From positions 62,001 through 126,000 of the forward strand of contig JADCGP010000015.1 of NCBI GenBank assembly GCA_020248915.1: DNA of 64,000 nucleotides. The letters run 5' to 3'. The translations under genes and the position numbers were made by a program. Shown here piece by piece: positions 20,964 to 29,756 of this stretch; the stretch's first letter is position 1; every line of letters begins with the position of its first letter. The DNA is from Rubrivivax sp. GTDB lineage: Bacteria > Pseudomonadota > Gammaproteobacteria > Burkholderiales > Burkholderiaceae_C. The notes under the pieces were generated by a model, which was not told where the DNA came from, did not search any database, and saw nothing but the letters and a program-made list of their open reading frames with translations.

Positions 20964-22778
20964 ATGCCTGCCCGTCCCGCCCCGACCGACACGCCGCAGC
21001 CCGCCGAGGCCGACGGGATCGAGCCGCGCGTGCGCGCCGAGCAGATCGCGCAGCTGTACGAGACGACCCCGGTGCCTGCGCTCACCGGTGTGCCCTTCGC
21101 CGCGATCCTGGCCGCGATCGCGTGGGATCTCGCCGCACCGGCCGTGCTGCTGGGCTGGCTGCTGACCAAGTTCGCGCTGGCCGCGGTGCGCAGCACCGAG
21201 GTGCTGCGCTTTCGCGCCGACCCGACGCGCGCGCAGCGCGCGGACTACTGGAGCCGGCGCTACCTCCTGCTCGCGCTGGTCGATGCCCTCAGCTGGGGTG
21301 CCGTCGTGCACCTGTTCGTGCTGCCCGCCAGCGGCCTGACGATGGCGCTGCTGCTGTGCGGCGTGGTGGCCGTGGCCGCGCTCGGCATGTTCATGACCGC
21401 ATCCCACCTGCCGGCGGGGCTGGTGTGGAACGTCGCCACGCTCGGGCCGCCGGGCATCACGTTCGCCATGCAGGGCGGGGGCATCGGCTGGGCGGTCGCG
21501 GCCTCGGCCGCGATCTACTCGGGCCTGCTCGCATTCGAGGCCTGGCGCAACGAGCGCCGGCTGGCCGAGATGCTGCGGCTGCGGTTCCAGAATGCCGCGA
21601 TCGCCGAGGAGCGTGCGCGCGCGCTGCTGGCTGCCGAGGCGTCGAGCAGCGCGAAGACGCGCTTCCTGGCCTCGGTGAGCCACGAGATGCGGACCCCGCT
21701 CAACGGCATCCTCGGCATGGCCGAGGTCGTGCGCGCGGAGCTTCAGGACCCGGTGCAGCGCCACCGGCTGGACACGCTGGCGCGCTCCGCGCTGCACCTG
21801 AACCGGGTGATCGGCGACCTGCTGGACTTCTCGACGATCGAGTTCGAGCGCCTGCAGATGCACCCCGAGGTGGCACGCCTGGCCGCGTTGGTCGGCGAGG
21901 TCGGCGACCTGCTCGGACCGGCGGCGCGCGAGCGAGGGCTGCGGCTGCACGTCGAGCGCCTGCCTGGCCTGCCGGCCTGGGTGCTGGTGGACGCGTCGCG
22001 CGTCAAGCAGGTCCTGCACAACCTGATCGGCAACGCCATCAAGTTCACGCCTTCCGGCGAGGTGCGGGTGCGGGTGGAGCGGCCGTCGGTCGGCCGGCTC
22101 GCCTTCTCGGTGCGCGACAGCGGGCCCGGCATCGCCGCGGCCGACCAGGAGCGCATCTTCGACGCGTTCGAGCGCCTGTCGGCCACCGGCCACGTGCCGG
22201 GTTCGGGCCTGGGACTGGCGATCGCGCGCCGGCTCGCCCGGGCGATGGGCGGGGACGTGACCTGCAGTTCCACGCCGGGCGAGGGCGCCTGCTTCGTGTT
22301 CACTCTGGCGGCCCCCGAGGCGGCGGCGCCGGCCGCCAGCCCGCGCCAGGACGAGCTCCCTTCCGGGCTTCTTCAGGGCTGCCGTGTGCTCGTGGTCGAC
22401 GACAACGAAGTCAACGCCGTCGTCGCTCGCAGCATGCTCGAGCTGATGGGCGCGACGATCGAGGCCGCCTGCAACGGCGAGGAGGCGCTCGAGCGCCTCG
22501 CCCACGGGCACTTCGACGTCGTGCTGATGGACTGCCAGATGCCGGTGCTCGACGGCTTCGAGGCGACGCGCCGCTGGCGCGCGCGCGAGCGCGAGCGCGG
22601 CGGCCGCCGGCTGCCGATCGTCGGGGTCACGGCCAACGCCTCGCCGGCCGACCGAGCCGCCTGCCACGACGCGGGCATGGACGCCCACCTGGCCAAGCCG
22701 TACCGCATCGCGGACCTGGCCGCGACGCTGCGCCAGGTGCGGTCCGCCCGGGCGCCGCTGGACGCGCTTCAGTCGTAG
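20964..22778 (+). CDS. membrane hybrid sensor histidine kinase with C-terminal receiver
   Basis: FLASVSHEMRTPLNGILGMAEVV; NAIKFTPSGEVRVRV; GSGLGLAIARRLARAMGGDV; receiver VLVVDDNEVNAVVARSML..HFDVVLMDCQMPVLDGFEATRRWR. Confidence 0.92.
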   Translation: MPARPAPTDTPQPAEADGIEPRVRAEQIAQLYETTPVPALTGVPFAAILAAIAWDLAAPAVLLGWLLTKFALAAVRSTEVLRFRADPTRAQRADYWSRRYLLLALVDALSWGAVVHLFVLPASGLTMALLLCGVVAVAALGMFMTASHLPAGLVWNVATLGPPGITFAMQGGGIGWAVAASAAIYSGLLAFEAWRNERRLAEMLRLRFQNAAIAEERARALLAAEASSSAKTRFLASVSHEMRTPLNGILGMAEVVRAELQDPVQRHRLDTLARSALHLNRVIGDLLDFSTIEFERLQMHPEVARLAALVGEVGDLLGPAARERGLRLHVERLPGLPAWVLVDASRVKQVLHNLIGNAIKFTPSGEVRVRVERPSVGRLAFSVRDSGPGIAAADQERIFDAFERLSATGHVPGSGLGLAIARRLARAMGGDVTCSSTPGEGACFVFTLAAPEAAAPAASPRQDELPSGLLQGCRVLVVDDNEVNAVVARSMLELMGATIEAACNGEEALERLAHGHFDVVLMDCQMPVLDGFEATRRWRARERERGGRRLPIVGVTANASPADRAACHDAGMDAHLAKPYRIADLAATLRQVRSARAPLDALQS

Positions 22779-24058
22779 CGGCGGGCGTCCTCGATCACCT
22801 TGCCATCGTTGGGCAGGCTGCCCGGCGCGACGAGCACGACGTCGCAGCGCAGCTTGGTGACGTCACGCACGGTCGCCGTCAGGGCGTCGGCCAGGCCCGC
22901 GGCTGACGGCTCGGGCGCCTCGACGCGCAGCGTCATGCGGTCGTTGGCCATCTCGCCTTCCACCACCAGCCGGGCGCGGCCGAGCCCCGCGTGGCGCCGC
23001 AGCACCTCGGCGACCTGGCTAGGGTGCACGAACATGCCGCGCACCTTGGCGGTCTGGTCGGCGCGGCCCATCCAGCCCCGGATGCGCTGGTTGGTGCGGC
23101 CGGTGGGGCAGGCGCCCGGCAGAACCGCCGACAGGTCGCCAGTGCCGAAGCGGACCAGCGGGTAGTCGGCGTTGAGCATGGTGACCAAAACCTCGCCGAC
23201 CTCGCCCTCGGGCACCGGGTCGCCGGTTCCGGGGCGCACGATCTCGACGATCACGCCCTCGTCGAGCACCAGGCCCTCGCGTGCCGCGGTCTCGTAGGCG
23301 ATCGTGCCGACGTCGGCGGTGGCGTAGGCCTGGTAGGCCTCGACGCCGCGCTCACGCAGCCAGCCGCGCAGGCTGGGCGGGAAGGCCTCTCCGCTGACGA
23401 GGGCCTTCTTCAGTGCCGGCAAGGCGAGCCCGGTCTCGGCCGCCTTCTCGAGCAGGATGCGCAGGAAGCTCGGCGTGCCGGCGTAGGCGTCGGCGCGCAA
23501 TTCGCTCATCGCCTGCAGCTGCATCTCCGTGTTGCCGACGCCGCCCGGGAACACCGTGCAGCCCAGCGCCTGCGCACCGCTGTCCATGATCCACGCACCG
23601 GGGGTCATGTGGTAGCTGAAGCTCACGTGCACCAGGTCGCCGGCACGGATGCCGGCGGCGAACAGCGCCCGTGCCGAGCGCCAGTAGTCCGGCGTGCCGG
23701 CATCGGGTTCGTAGATCGGGCCGGGCGACTGGTACACCCGGCGTGCCGGCCGCAGCGTGCCCGCCAGCGCCCGCCAGCCGATGGCCGAGAAGCCGCCGAA
23801 CGGATCCCAGGGCGCGGCGCCGGGGGCCCGCGAGGCCTGCTGGCGCTCGAGCAGCTCGTGCTTGCGCGTCACCGGCAGGGCCGCGAGTGCGGGGCGGGAC
23901 GTGATCGATGCCGGATCGACACCGGCCAGCCGGCCGGCCAGCGCCGCGACACCCTGCGCCGCGGCCACCTGCGCGGGCAGCGCAGCCATCAGCGCCGCCT
24001 CGCGCGCCTGCGGGTCGCGCGTCTCCAGCGTGTCGAGGAAAGGTCCGGACGGTCTCAC
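22769..24058 (-). CDS. phenylacetate--CoA ligase (PaaK)-like AMP-binding enzyme, GTG start
   Basis: ..GDLVHVSFSYHMTPGAWIMDSGAQALGCTVFPGGVGNTEMQLQAMSELRADAYAGTPSFL..LVRFGTGDLSAVLPG..RIRGWMGRADQTAKVRGMFVHPSQV; GTG overlaps stop of upstream gene. Confidence 0.88.
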   Translation of the reverse strand: MRPSGPFLDTLETRDPQAREAALMAALPAQVAAAQGVAALAGRLAGVDPASITSRPALAALPVTRKHELLERQQASRAPGAAPWDPFGGFSAIGWRALAGTLRPARRVYQSPGPIYEPDAGTPDYWRSARALFAAGIRAGDLVHVSFSYHMTPGAWIMDSGAQALGCTVFPGGVGNTEMQLQAMSELRADAYAGTPSFLRILLEKAAETGLALPALKKALVSGEAFPPSLRGWLRERGVEAYQAYATADVGTIAYETAAREGLVLDEGVIVEIVRPGTGDPVPEGEVGEVLVTMLNADYPLVRFGTGDLSAVLPGACPTGRTNQRIRGWMGRADQTAKVRGMFVHPSQVAEVLRRHAGLGRARLVVEGEMANDRMTLRVEAPEPSAAGLADALTATVRDVTKLRCDVVLVAPGSLPNDGKVIEDARRYD

Positions 24059-24354
24059 TCCTCGCGCTCCCAGCGCTCGAGGCGCTTCTTCAGTTCGTCG
24101 AGCCACTTGCGCTGCTCGGCCGCGTTGCGGATCTGGACGCGGTCCCACTCGGGCGTCAGGGCCAGCTTGCGTGCGGTCTTCGCGGCGATCGCGCCGCCCT
24201 CGAGCTGCAACTCGGCGACACGCTTGCCGCGCAGCTCGAAGCCGGTGCCGCGCTCGGCGAGCCTCAGGTCGCGCAGCGCGCGCTTCAGGTGCGCGATCGC
24301 GCCCGCGGCGTCGAACGGCGGCGGCGCGAAGCCGAAGTCGGGCAGGTCAGGCAT
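24055..24354 (-). CDS. hypothetical 99-aa protein
   Basis: MPDLPDFGFAPPPFDAAGAIAHLKRALRDLRLAERGTGFELRGKRVAELQLEGG..; overlaps the next GTG start by 4 nt, embedded in the transport operon. Confidence 0.7.
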   Translation of the reverse strand: MPDLPDFGFAPPPFDAAGAIAHLKRALRDLRLAERGTGFELRGKRVAELQLEGGAIAAKTARKLALTPEWDRVQIRNAAEQRKWLDELKKRLERWEREE

Positions 24355-24420
24355 GGAGGACTCGAGCCAGGCGGGCGGCGCGACGCGGGCCCTGCCGGGC
24401 CGGGAGGCGCTGGGCGACGA

Positions 24421-25227
24421 TCACGACAGCCAGCGCTTGCGGCGCTTGTACGACTTGGCGTCGCGGAAGCTCTTGCGGTCGCCGCCGCCCATGCCGAGAT
24501 AGAACTCCTTGACGTCCTCGTTCTCGCGCAGCGCCTTGGCCTCGCCATCCATCACGATGCGGCCGTTCTCCAGGATGTAGCCGTAGTCGGCGTAGCGCAG
24601 CGCCATGTTCGTGTTCTGCTCGGCCAGCAGGAAGGTCGTCTTCTCCTTGGTGTTGAGGTCCTTCACGATCTCGAACACCTCCTCGACGATCTGCGGCGCC
24701 AGGCCCATGCTCGGCTCGTCGAGCAGCACCATCTTCGGGTTGGCCATCAGCGCGCGGCCGATGGCGCACATCTGCTGCTCGCCGCCCGAGGTGTAGGCGG
24801 CCTGCGAGGCGCGGCGCTGCTTCAGGCGCGGGAAGTAGGCGTAGACCTTCTCCAGCGTGGCCGCGACCGCGGCCTTGCCGTCCTTGCGCGTGTAGGCGCC
24901 GGTCAGCAGGTTCTCCTCGATCGTCAGGTGCGCGAAGCAGTGCCGCCCCTCCATCACCTGGATCACGCCGCGGTCGACCATCGCCGCGGTGCTGAGCTTC
25001 TCGATGCGCTCGCCGCGCAGCTCGATCGAGCCCTTGGTCACCTCGCCGCGCTCGCCGGCCAGCAGGTTGCTCACGGCGCGCAGCGTCGTCGTCTTGCCCG
25101 CCCCGTTGCCGCCGAGCAGCGCCACCACGCCACCCTCCGGCACCTGGAGGCTCACGCCCTTCAGCACCAGGATGACGTGGTTGTAGATGACCTCGATGCC
25201 GTTGACGTTGAGGAGGATGTTGCTCAT
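24421..25227 (-). CDS. livF: branched-chain amino acid-type ABC transporter ATP-binding protein (LivF-like)
   Basis: GVVALLGGNGAGKTTTLRAVSNLL..YTSGGEQQMCAIGRALMANPKMVLLDEPSMGLAPQIVEEVFEIV. Confidence 0.93.
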   Translation of the reverse strand: MSNILLNVNGIEVIYNHVILVLKGVSLQVPEGGVVALLGGNGAGKTTTLRAVSNLLAGERGEVTKGSIELRGERIEKLSTAAMVDRGVIQVMEGRHCFAHLTIEENLLTGAYTRKDGKAAVAATLEKVYAYFPRLKQRRASQAAYTSGGEQQMCAIGRALMANPKMVLLDEPSMGLAPQIVEEVFEIVKDLNTKEKTTFLLAEQNTNMALRYADYGYILENGRIVMDGEAKALRENEDVKEFYLGMGGGDRKSFRDAKSYKRRKRWLS

Positions 25228-25336
25228 GGCGGCGGAATGCGGGACGAGCGCGGCGATCGGCGTGACGGCCCGAGCGCAGCGCAGGGCCCCCTCACGCAGC
25301 CGCCGTGGATCCGGCTTCGCCGGTCCACTGGCGGCG

Positions 25337-25379
25337 CCCCCCTGGAGGGGGGAAGGCCGCGCCAGCGGCCTTCGGGGGG
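25337..25379. repeat. REP-like double-hairpin in the livF/livK intergenic region
   Basis: cccccc-tgga-gggggg (25337-25352) followed by aaggccgc-gcca-gcggcctt (25353-25372) then cgggggg. Confidence 0.55.
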
Positions 25380-25383
25380 TGGG

Positions 25384-26703
25384 TCAGGACTGGCAGTCCG
25401 CCGGCGTGCGGCGCTCGATCTTCTTCTCCGCGGCGTACTTGTCGGCGGCGGCGCGGATCATCGGCTTGATGAGCGCCTCGTCGGACTGGTACCAGTCGGA
25501 GGTGAAGTTCCACTTCTTGCCGTCCCAGGTGTGCATCCGGGCCCAGGTCGCGCCGCGGTGGTCGGCGCAGCTGGTGCTGATCGGGCGCATCACGCCGCTG
25601 AAGCCCAGCGCGTCGAGCTTCTTCTGGTCGAGCGCCAGGTTCTCGTAGCCCCAGCGCGCCTGCTCGCCCGTCATCACCTTGCCCTTGCCGAAGCGCTCCT
25701 GCGCGCGCTTGACGCCCTCGACGGCCAGCATCGCGGCGGTCAGGCCGCGCATGTACAGCACCTGGCCTACCTCGTCGCGCGGGCCCGTGCCCTGGCCCTT
25801 GTCGTGCACCTTGGCCAGCACTTCCTTGACGATGGCCGAGTTCGGCTCGGCACCGTGCTGCAGCGCGAGCGCGTTGTAGCCCCGGGCACCGTCGCCGACG
25901 TCCTTGACGTCGGGCTCGGCGCCGGCCCACCACACGCCATACATCTTGTCGCGCGGGAAGCCGGTGGCCACCGCCTCCTTCAGCGCGGTGGAGTTCATCA
26001 CACCCCAGCCCCACAGCAGCACGTAGTCCGGGCGCAGCTGGCGCACCTGCAGCCAGGCCGCCTTCTGCTCCACGCCCGGGTGCGTCACCGGGATCAGCGT
26101 CAGCTCGAAGCCGTGCATCTTCTGCCGCTCCTGCAGCAGCGGGATCGGCTCCTTGCCGTAGGGGCTGTCGTGGAAGATGTGGGCGATCTTCTTGCCGCGC
26201 AGCTTGTCCCAGCCGCCTTCCTTCTTGGCCAGGTGCTGCAGGATGATGTCGGCCGCATCCCAGTAGGTGCCGGTCAGCGGGAAGTTCCACTTGAACACCA
26301 TGCCGTCGGTGCTCTCGCTGCGGCCGTAGCCGGCGGTGATCAGCGGGATCTTGTCGGCCGGCGCCTTCTCGGTCAGCGCGAAGGTGATGCCGGTGGACAG
26401 CGGCTGGAACACGGTGGCGCCGCCGTTCTTGCCCTTCAGCCGCTCGTAGCACTCCACGCCGCGGTCGGTGGCGTAGCCCGTCTCGCACTCCTCCCAGATG
26501 ACCTTCACGCCGTTGATGCCGCCGCGCGCGTTGGTGAGCTTCAGGTAGTCGACGTAGCCGTTGGCGAACGGCACGCCGTTGGGCGCGTACGCGCCGGTGC
26601 GGTAGACCAGGACCGGGAAGAACTGTTCCTTGGCTTGCGCCCAGGCGGCGCTCACCGCGGACACCGCCAGCGCGGCGCCGAATGCGAGGGTCGTCAACTT
26701 CAT
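25384..26703 (-). CDS. ABC transporter substrate-binding protein (LivK-like)
   Basis: Signal peptide MKLTTLAFGAALAVSAVSAAWA; KEQFFPVLVYRTGAYAPNGVPFANGYVDYLKLTNARGGINGVKVIWEECETGYATDRGVECYERLK. Confidence 0.92.
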   Translation of the reverse strand: MKLTTLAFGAALAVSAVSAAWAQAKEQFFPVLVYRTGAYAPNGVPFANGYVDYLKLTNARGGINGVKVIWEECETGYATDRGVECYERLKGKNGGATVFQPLSTGITFALTEKAPADKIPLITAGYGRSESTDGMVFKWNFPLTGTYWDAADIILQHLAKKEGGWDKLRGKKIAHIFHDSPYGKEPIPLLQERQKMHGFELTLIPVTHPGVEQKAAWLQVRQLRPDYVLLWGWGVMNSTALKEAVATGFPRDKMYGVWWAGAEPDVKDVGDGARGYNALALQHGAEPNSAIVKEVLAKVHDKGQGTGPRDEVGQVLYMRGLTAAMLAVEGVKRAQERFGKGKVMTGEQARWGYENLALDQKKLDALGFSGVMRPISTSCADHRGATWARMHTWDGKKWNFTSDWYQSDEALIKPMIRAAADKYAAEKKIERRTPADCQS

Positions 26704-26798
26704 GTCTGCCTCCGAGGTGGGTTGCTCGAACAACGGTTGCACTCGTCAGTGCCGGGAAGGGGAAAGCGGCCCGTCGGCCGCCGGAACGCAAGCGAACT

Positions 26799-27875
26799 TC
26801 AGTGCGGGAAGGGCCACAGGCGCAGCTTCTCCTTGCCGATGGACCACAGGCGCGCCAGTCCGTGCGGCTCGACGATCAGGAAGAACACGATCAGCGCGCC
26901 GAAGATCATGAACTCGGTGTGCGCGACGGCGGCGGTGCTGATCGTCACGCCGACCAACGCGCCGAGCGCGGGAAGTGCCTGGTTCAGGAAGATCGGCAGC
27001 ACGACGATGAAGGCCGCGCCGAAGAAGCTGCCCATGATCGACCCGAGGCCGCCGATGATGATCATGAACAGCAGCTGGAACGAGCGGTCGATCGAGAACG
27101 CCGCCGGCTCCCAGGCGCCGAGGTGCACGAAGCCCCACAGCGCGCCGGCGACGCCGACGATGAACGAGCTGACGGCGAAGGCCGTGAGCTTGGCGTACAC
27201 CGGGCGGATGCCGATCACCGCCGCAGCGACGTCCATGTCGCGGATCGCCATCCACTCGCGGCCGATGTGGCTGCGCACCAGGTTCTTCGCCAGCATCGCG
27301 AACACGATGGCGATGCCCAGGCACAGCAGGTACTTCTCGTGCGGGGTGTCGATCTTCCAGCCGAGCAGAGACAGCCCGGACACGCTGACCGAGCCCGAGG
27401 CGGAATCGTTGGTGAACCACTTGATGCGCAGGAAGGCCCAGTCGCAGAAGAACTGGGCCGCCAGCGTCGCGACGGCGAGGTACAGCCCCTTGATGCGCAG
27501 CGACGGGATGCCGAACAGCACGCCGACGGCGGCGGAGAACGCGCCTCCGAGCAGGATCGCCAGCAGCATCGGCATGCCGTCGATGCGGACGAACAGGTTG
27601 TAGGCCGCGTAGGCGCCGACCGCCATGAAGGCACCGGTGCCCAGGGAGATCTGGCCGCAGTAGCCGACCAGGATGTTCAGGCCGAGCGCGGCCAGGGCCA
27701 GGATCAGGAACGGGATGAGGATCGCGCGGAACATGTACTCGTCGGCCAGCAGCGGCACGGCGAACACGGCGAAGGCGAGCAGCAACGCGATGCCGATGCG
27801 GTCCTGCGCGATCGGGAAGACCTGCAGGTCGCTGGTGTAGCTGGTCTTGAACTGGCCGTTCTCGCGGTAGAGCAT
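26799..27875 (-). CDS. livM: branched-chain amino acid-type ABC permease (LivM-like)
   Basis: ALAALGLNILVGYCGQISLGTGAFMAVGAYAAYNLFVRID..; TM-rich. Confidence 0.92.
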   Translation of the reverse strand: MLYRENGQFKTSYTSDLQVFPIAQDRIGIALLLAFAVFAVPLLADEYMFRAILIPFLILALAALGLNILVGYCGQISLGTGAFMAVGAYAAYNLFVRIDGMPMLLAILLGGAFSAAVGVLFGIPSLRIKGLYLAVATLAAQFFCDWAFLRIKWFTNDSASGSVSVSGLSLLGWKIDTPHEKYLLCLGIAIVFAMLAKNLVRSHIGREWMAIRDMDVAAAVIGIRPVYAKLTAFAVSSFIVGVAGALWGFVHLGAWEPAAFSIDRSFQLLFMIIIGGLGSIMGSFFGAAFIVVLPIFLNQALPALGALVGVTISTAAVAHTEFMIFGALIVFFLIVEPHGLARLWSIGKEKLRLWPFPH

Positions 27876-27891
27876 CGTCGTTCCCCTGGCC

Positions 27892-28821
27892 CTACACGCG
27901 GTCGATGATCTTCTCGCCGAACAGGCCCTGGGGCCTGACGAGGAGGACGAACAGCACGAGCACGTAGCCGAACCAGATCTCGATGCCGCCGCCGATCTTG
28001 CTGCCGATGTAGACCTCGGCGAGCTTCTCGCCGACGCCGATGATCAGCCCGCCGATGATCGCGCCGGGCACGCTGGTCAGGCCCCCGAGGATGACCACCG
28101 GCAGCGCCTTCAGGGCCACCAGCGCCAGCGAGAACTGCACCCCGAGCTTGCTGCCCCAGATGATGCCGGCGACCAGCGCGACGAAGCCAGCGACGCTCCA
28201 GACGATGACCCAGATGCGGTCGAGCGGGATGCCGATGCTCTGCGCGGCCTGGTGGTCGTCGGCCACCGCGCGCAGCGCACGGCCGGTGCTGGTGTACTGG
28301 AAGAAGAGGGACAGCAGGATCACCAGCGCGGCGGCGATGACGGCAGCGTACAGGTCCTCCTTGTTGACCAGCACGCCGCCCTGGAAGGTGCCCTCGAGCA
28401 GGAACAGCGGGTCCTTCGGCAGGCCGACGTCGATCTTGTAGATGTCGCTGCCGAAGACCGTCTGCCCGAAGCCGTCGAGGAAGTAGGTGATGCCGAGCGT
28501 GGCCATCAGCAGCGTGATGCCTTCCTGGTTGACGAGCTTGCCGAGCACCAGCCGCTCGATCAGCCAGGCCACCGCGACCATCAGCGCCATCGCGGCCACG
28601 AAGGCCATCACGTTGGCCAGCACCTTGCTGTCGAATTTGAGCAGCTCGGGGAACCACTCCGAGAAGCGCGCCATCGCGAGCGCGGCGAACAGCACCATCG
28701 CGCCCTGTGCGAAGTTGAACACGCCGCTCGCCTTGAAGATCAGCACGAAGCCGAGCGCGATCAGCGAATAGAGCATGCCGGCCATCAGGCCGCCGATCAC
28801 GGTTTCGAGGAAGAAGCCCAT
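27892..28821 (-). CDS. livH: branched-chain amino acid-type ABC permease (LivH-like)
   Basis: MGFFLETVIGGLMAGMLYSLIALGFVLIFKASGVFNFAQGAMVLFAALAMARF.. Confidence 0.93.
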   Translation of the reverse strand: MGFFLETVIGGLMAGMLYSLIALGFVLIFKASGVFNFAQGAMVLFAALAMARFSEWFPELLKFDSKVLANVMAFVAAMALMVAVAWLIERLVLGKLVNQEGITLLMATLGITYFLDGFGQTVFGSDIYKIDVGLPKDPLFLLEGTFQGGVLVNKEDLYAAVIAAALVILLSLFFQYTSTGRALRAVADDHQAAQSIGIPLDRIWVIVWSVAGFVALVAGIIWGSKLGVQFSLALVALKALPVVILGGLTSVPGAIIGGLIIGVGEKLAEVYIGSKIGGGIEIWFGYVLVLFVLLVRPQGLFGEKIIDRV

Positions 28822-28826
28822 GTGTT

Positions 28827-28883
28827 TCAGGCGGCCTGCGGGGAGGTCCTGCCGCCGATCACCGTTTCGAGGAAGAAGCCCAT
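28827..28883 (-). other. micro-ORF (18 codons) duplicating the livH 5' end
   Basis: ATGGGCTTCTTCCTCGAAACGGTGATCGGCGGC.. = MGFFLETVIGGRTSPQAA*, stops 5 nt before the livH ATG. Confidence 0.6.
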
Positions 28884-28895
28884 TGCCGCTGCCGC

Positions 28896-29756
28896 TCAGT
28901 GCGAAGTGCCGAGATAGGCGCTGATCACGTCCGGGTTGGCGCGCACCTCGTCGGGCGTGCCGTCGCCGATCTTCCTGCCGTAGTCGAGCACGACGACGCG
29001 GTCGGAGATGTCCATCACGACCCCCATGTCGTGTTCGATCAGCACGATCGTCGTGCCGTACTCGTCGTTGACGTCCAGGATGAAGCGGCTCATGTCCTGC
29101 TTCTCCTCGACGTTCATGCCCGCCATCGGCTCGTCGAGCAGCAGCACCTGCGGCTCCATCGCCAGCGCCCGGCCGAGGTCGACGCGCTTCTGCAGGCCGT
29201 AGGGCAGGCGACCCACCGGCGTCTTGCGGTAGGCCTGGATCTCGAGGAAGTCGATGATCCTCTCGACCACCTCGCGGTGCTCGGACTCCTCGCGCTCGGC
29301 CCCCGACCACCACGGGTTGCGGAAGGCCTGCTGCAGGATGTTGGTGCGCATCTTCAGGTTGCGGCCCGACATGATGTTGTCGAGCACGCTCATGCCCTTG
29401 AACAGCGCCAGGTTCTGGAACGTGCGGGCCACGCCCATCTCGGCGACCTCGCGGCTGTTCATGTGGTCGAAGGTGCGGCCGCGGAAGGTGATCCGGCCCT
29501 CCTGCGGCGTGTACACGCCGTTGATGCAGTTGAGCATCGAGCTCTTGCCGGCGCCATTGGGGCCGATGATGGCCCGCACCTCGTGCTCGCGCACGTCGAA
29601 GCTGATGTCGGTGAGAGCCTTCACGCCGCCGAAGCGCAGCGAGATGTTGCTGACCTCGAGCACGACCTCGCCCTGGCGGCGGCGGCGCGCGCCGGGCACG
29701 GCGGCAGGATCGGCCGCTGCAGCGGCGGTCGGGCCGACGGCGGTGTCGGCGCTCAT
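28896..29756 (-). CDS. livG: branched-chain amino acid-type ABC transporter ATP-binding protein (LivG-like)
   Basis: VRAIIGPNGAGKSSMLNCINGVYTPQEGRITFRGRTFDHMNSREVAEMGVARTFQNLALFKGMSVLDNIM..LPYGLQKRVDLGRALAMEPQVLLLDEPMAGMN. Confidence 0.94.
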   Translation of the reverse strand: MSADTAVGPTAAAAADPAAVPGARRRRQGEVVLEVSNISLRFGGVKALTDISFDVREHEVRAIIGPNGAGKSSMLNCINGVYTPQEGRITFRGRTFDHMNSREVAEMGVARTFQNLALFKGMSVLDNIMSGRNLKMRTNILQQAFRNPWWSGAEREESEHREVVERIIDFLEIQAYRKTPVGRLPYGLQKRVDLGRALAMEPQVLLLDEPMAGMNVEEKQDMSRFILDVNDEYGTTIVLIEHDMGVVMDISDRVVVLDYGRKIGDGTPDEVRANPDVISAYLGTSH

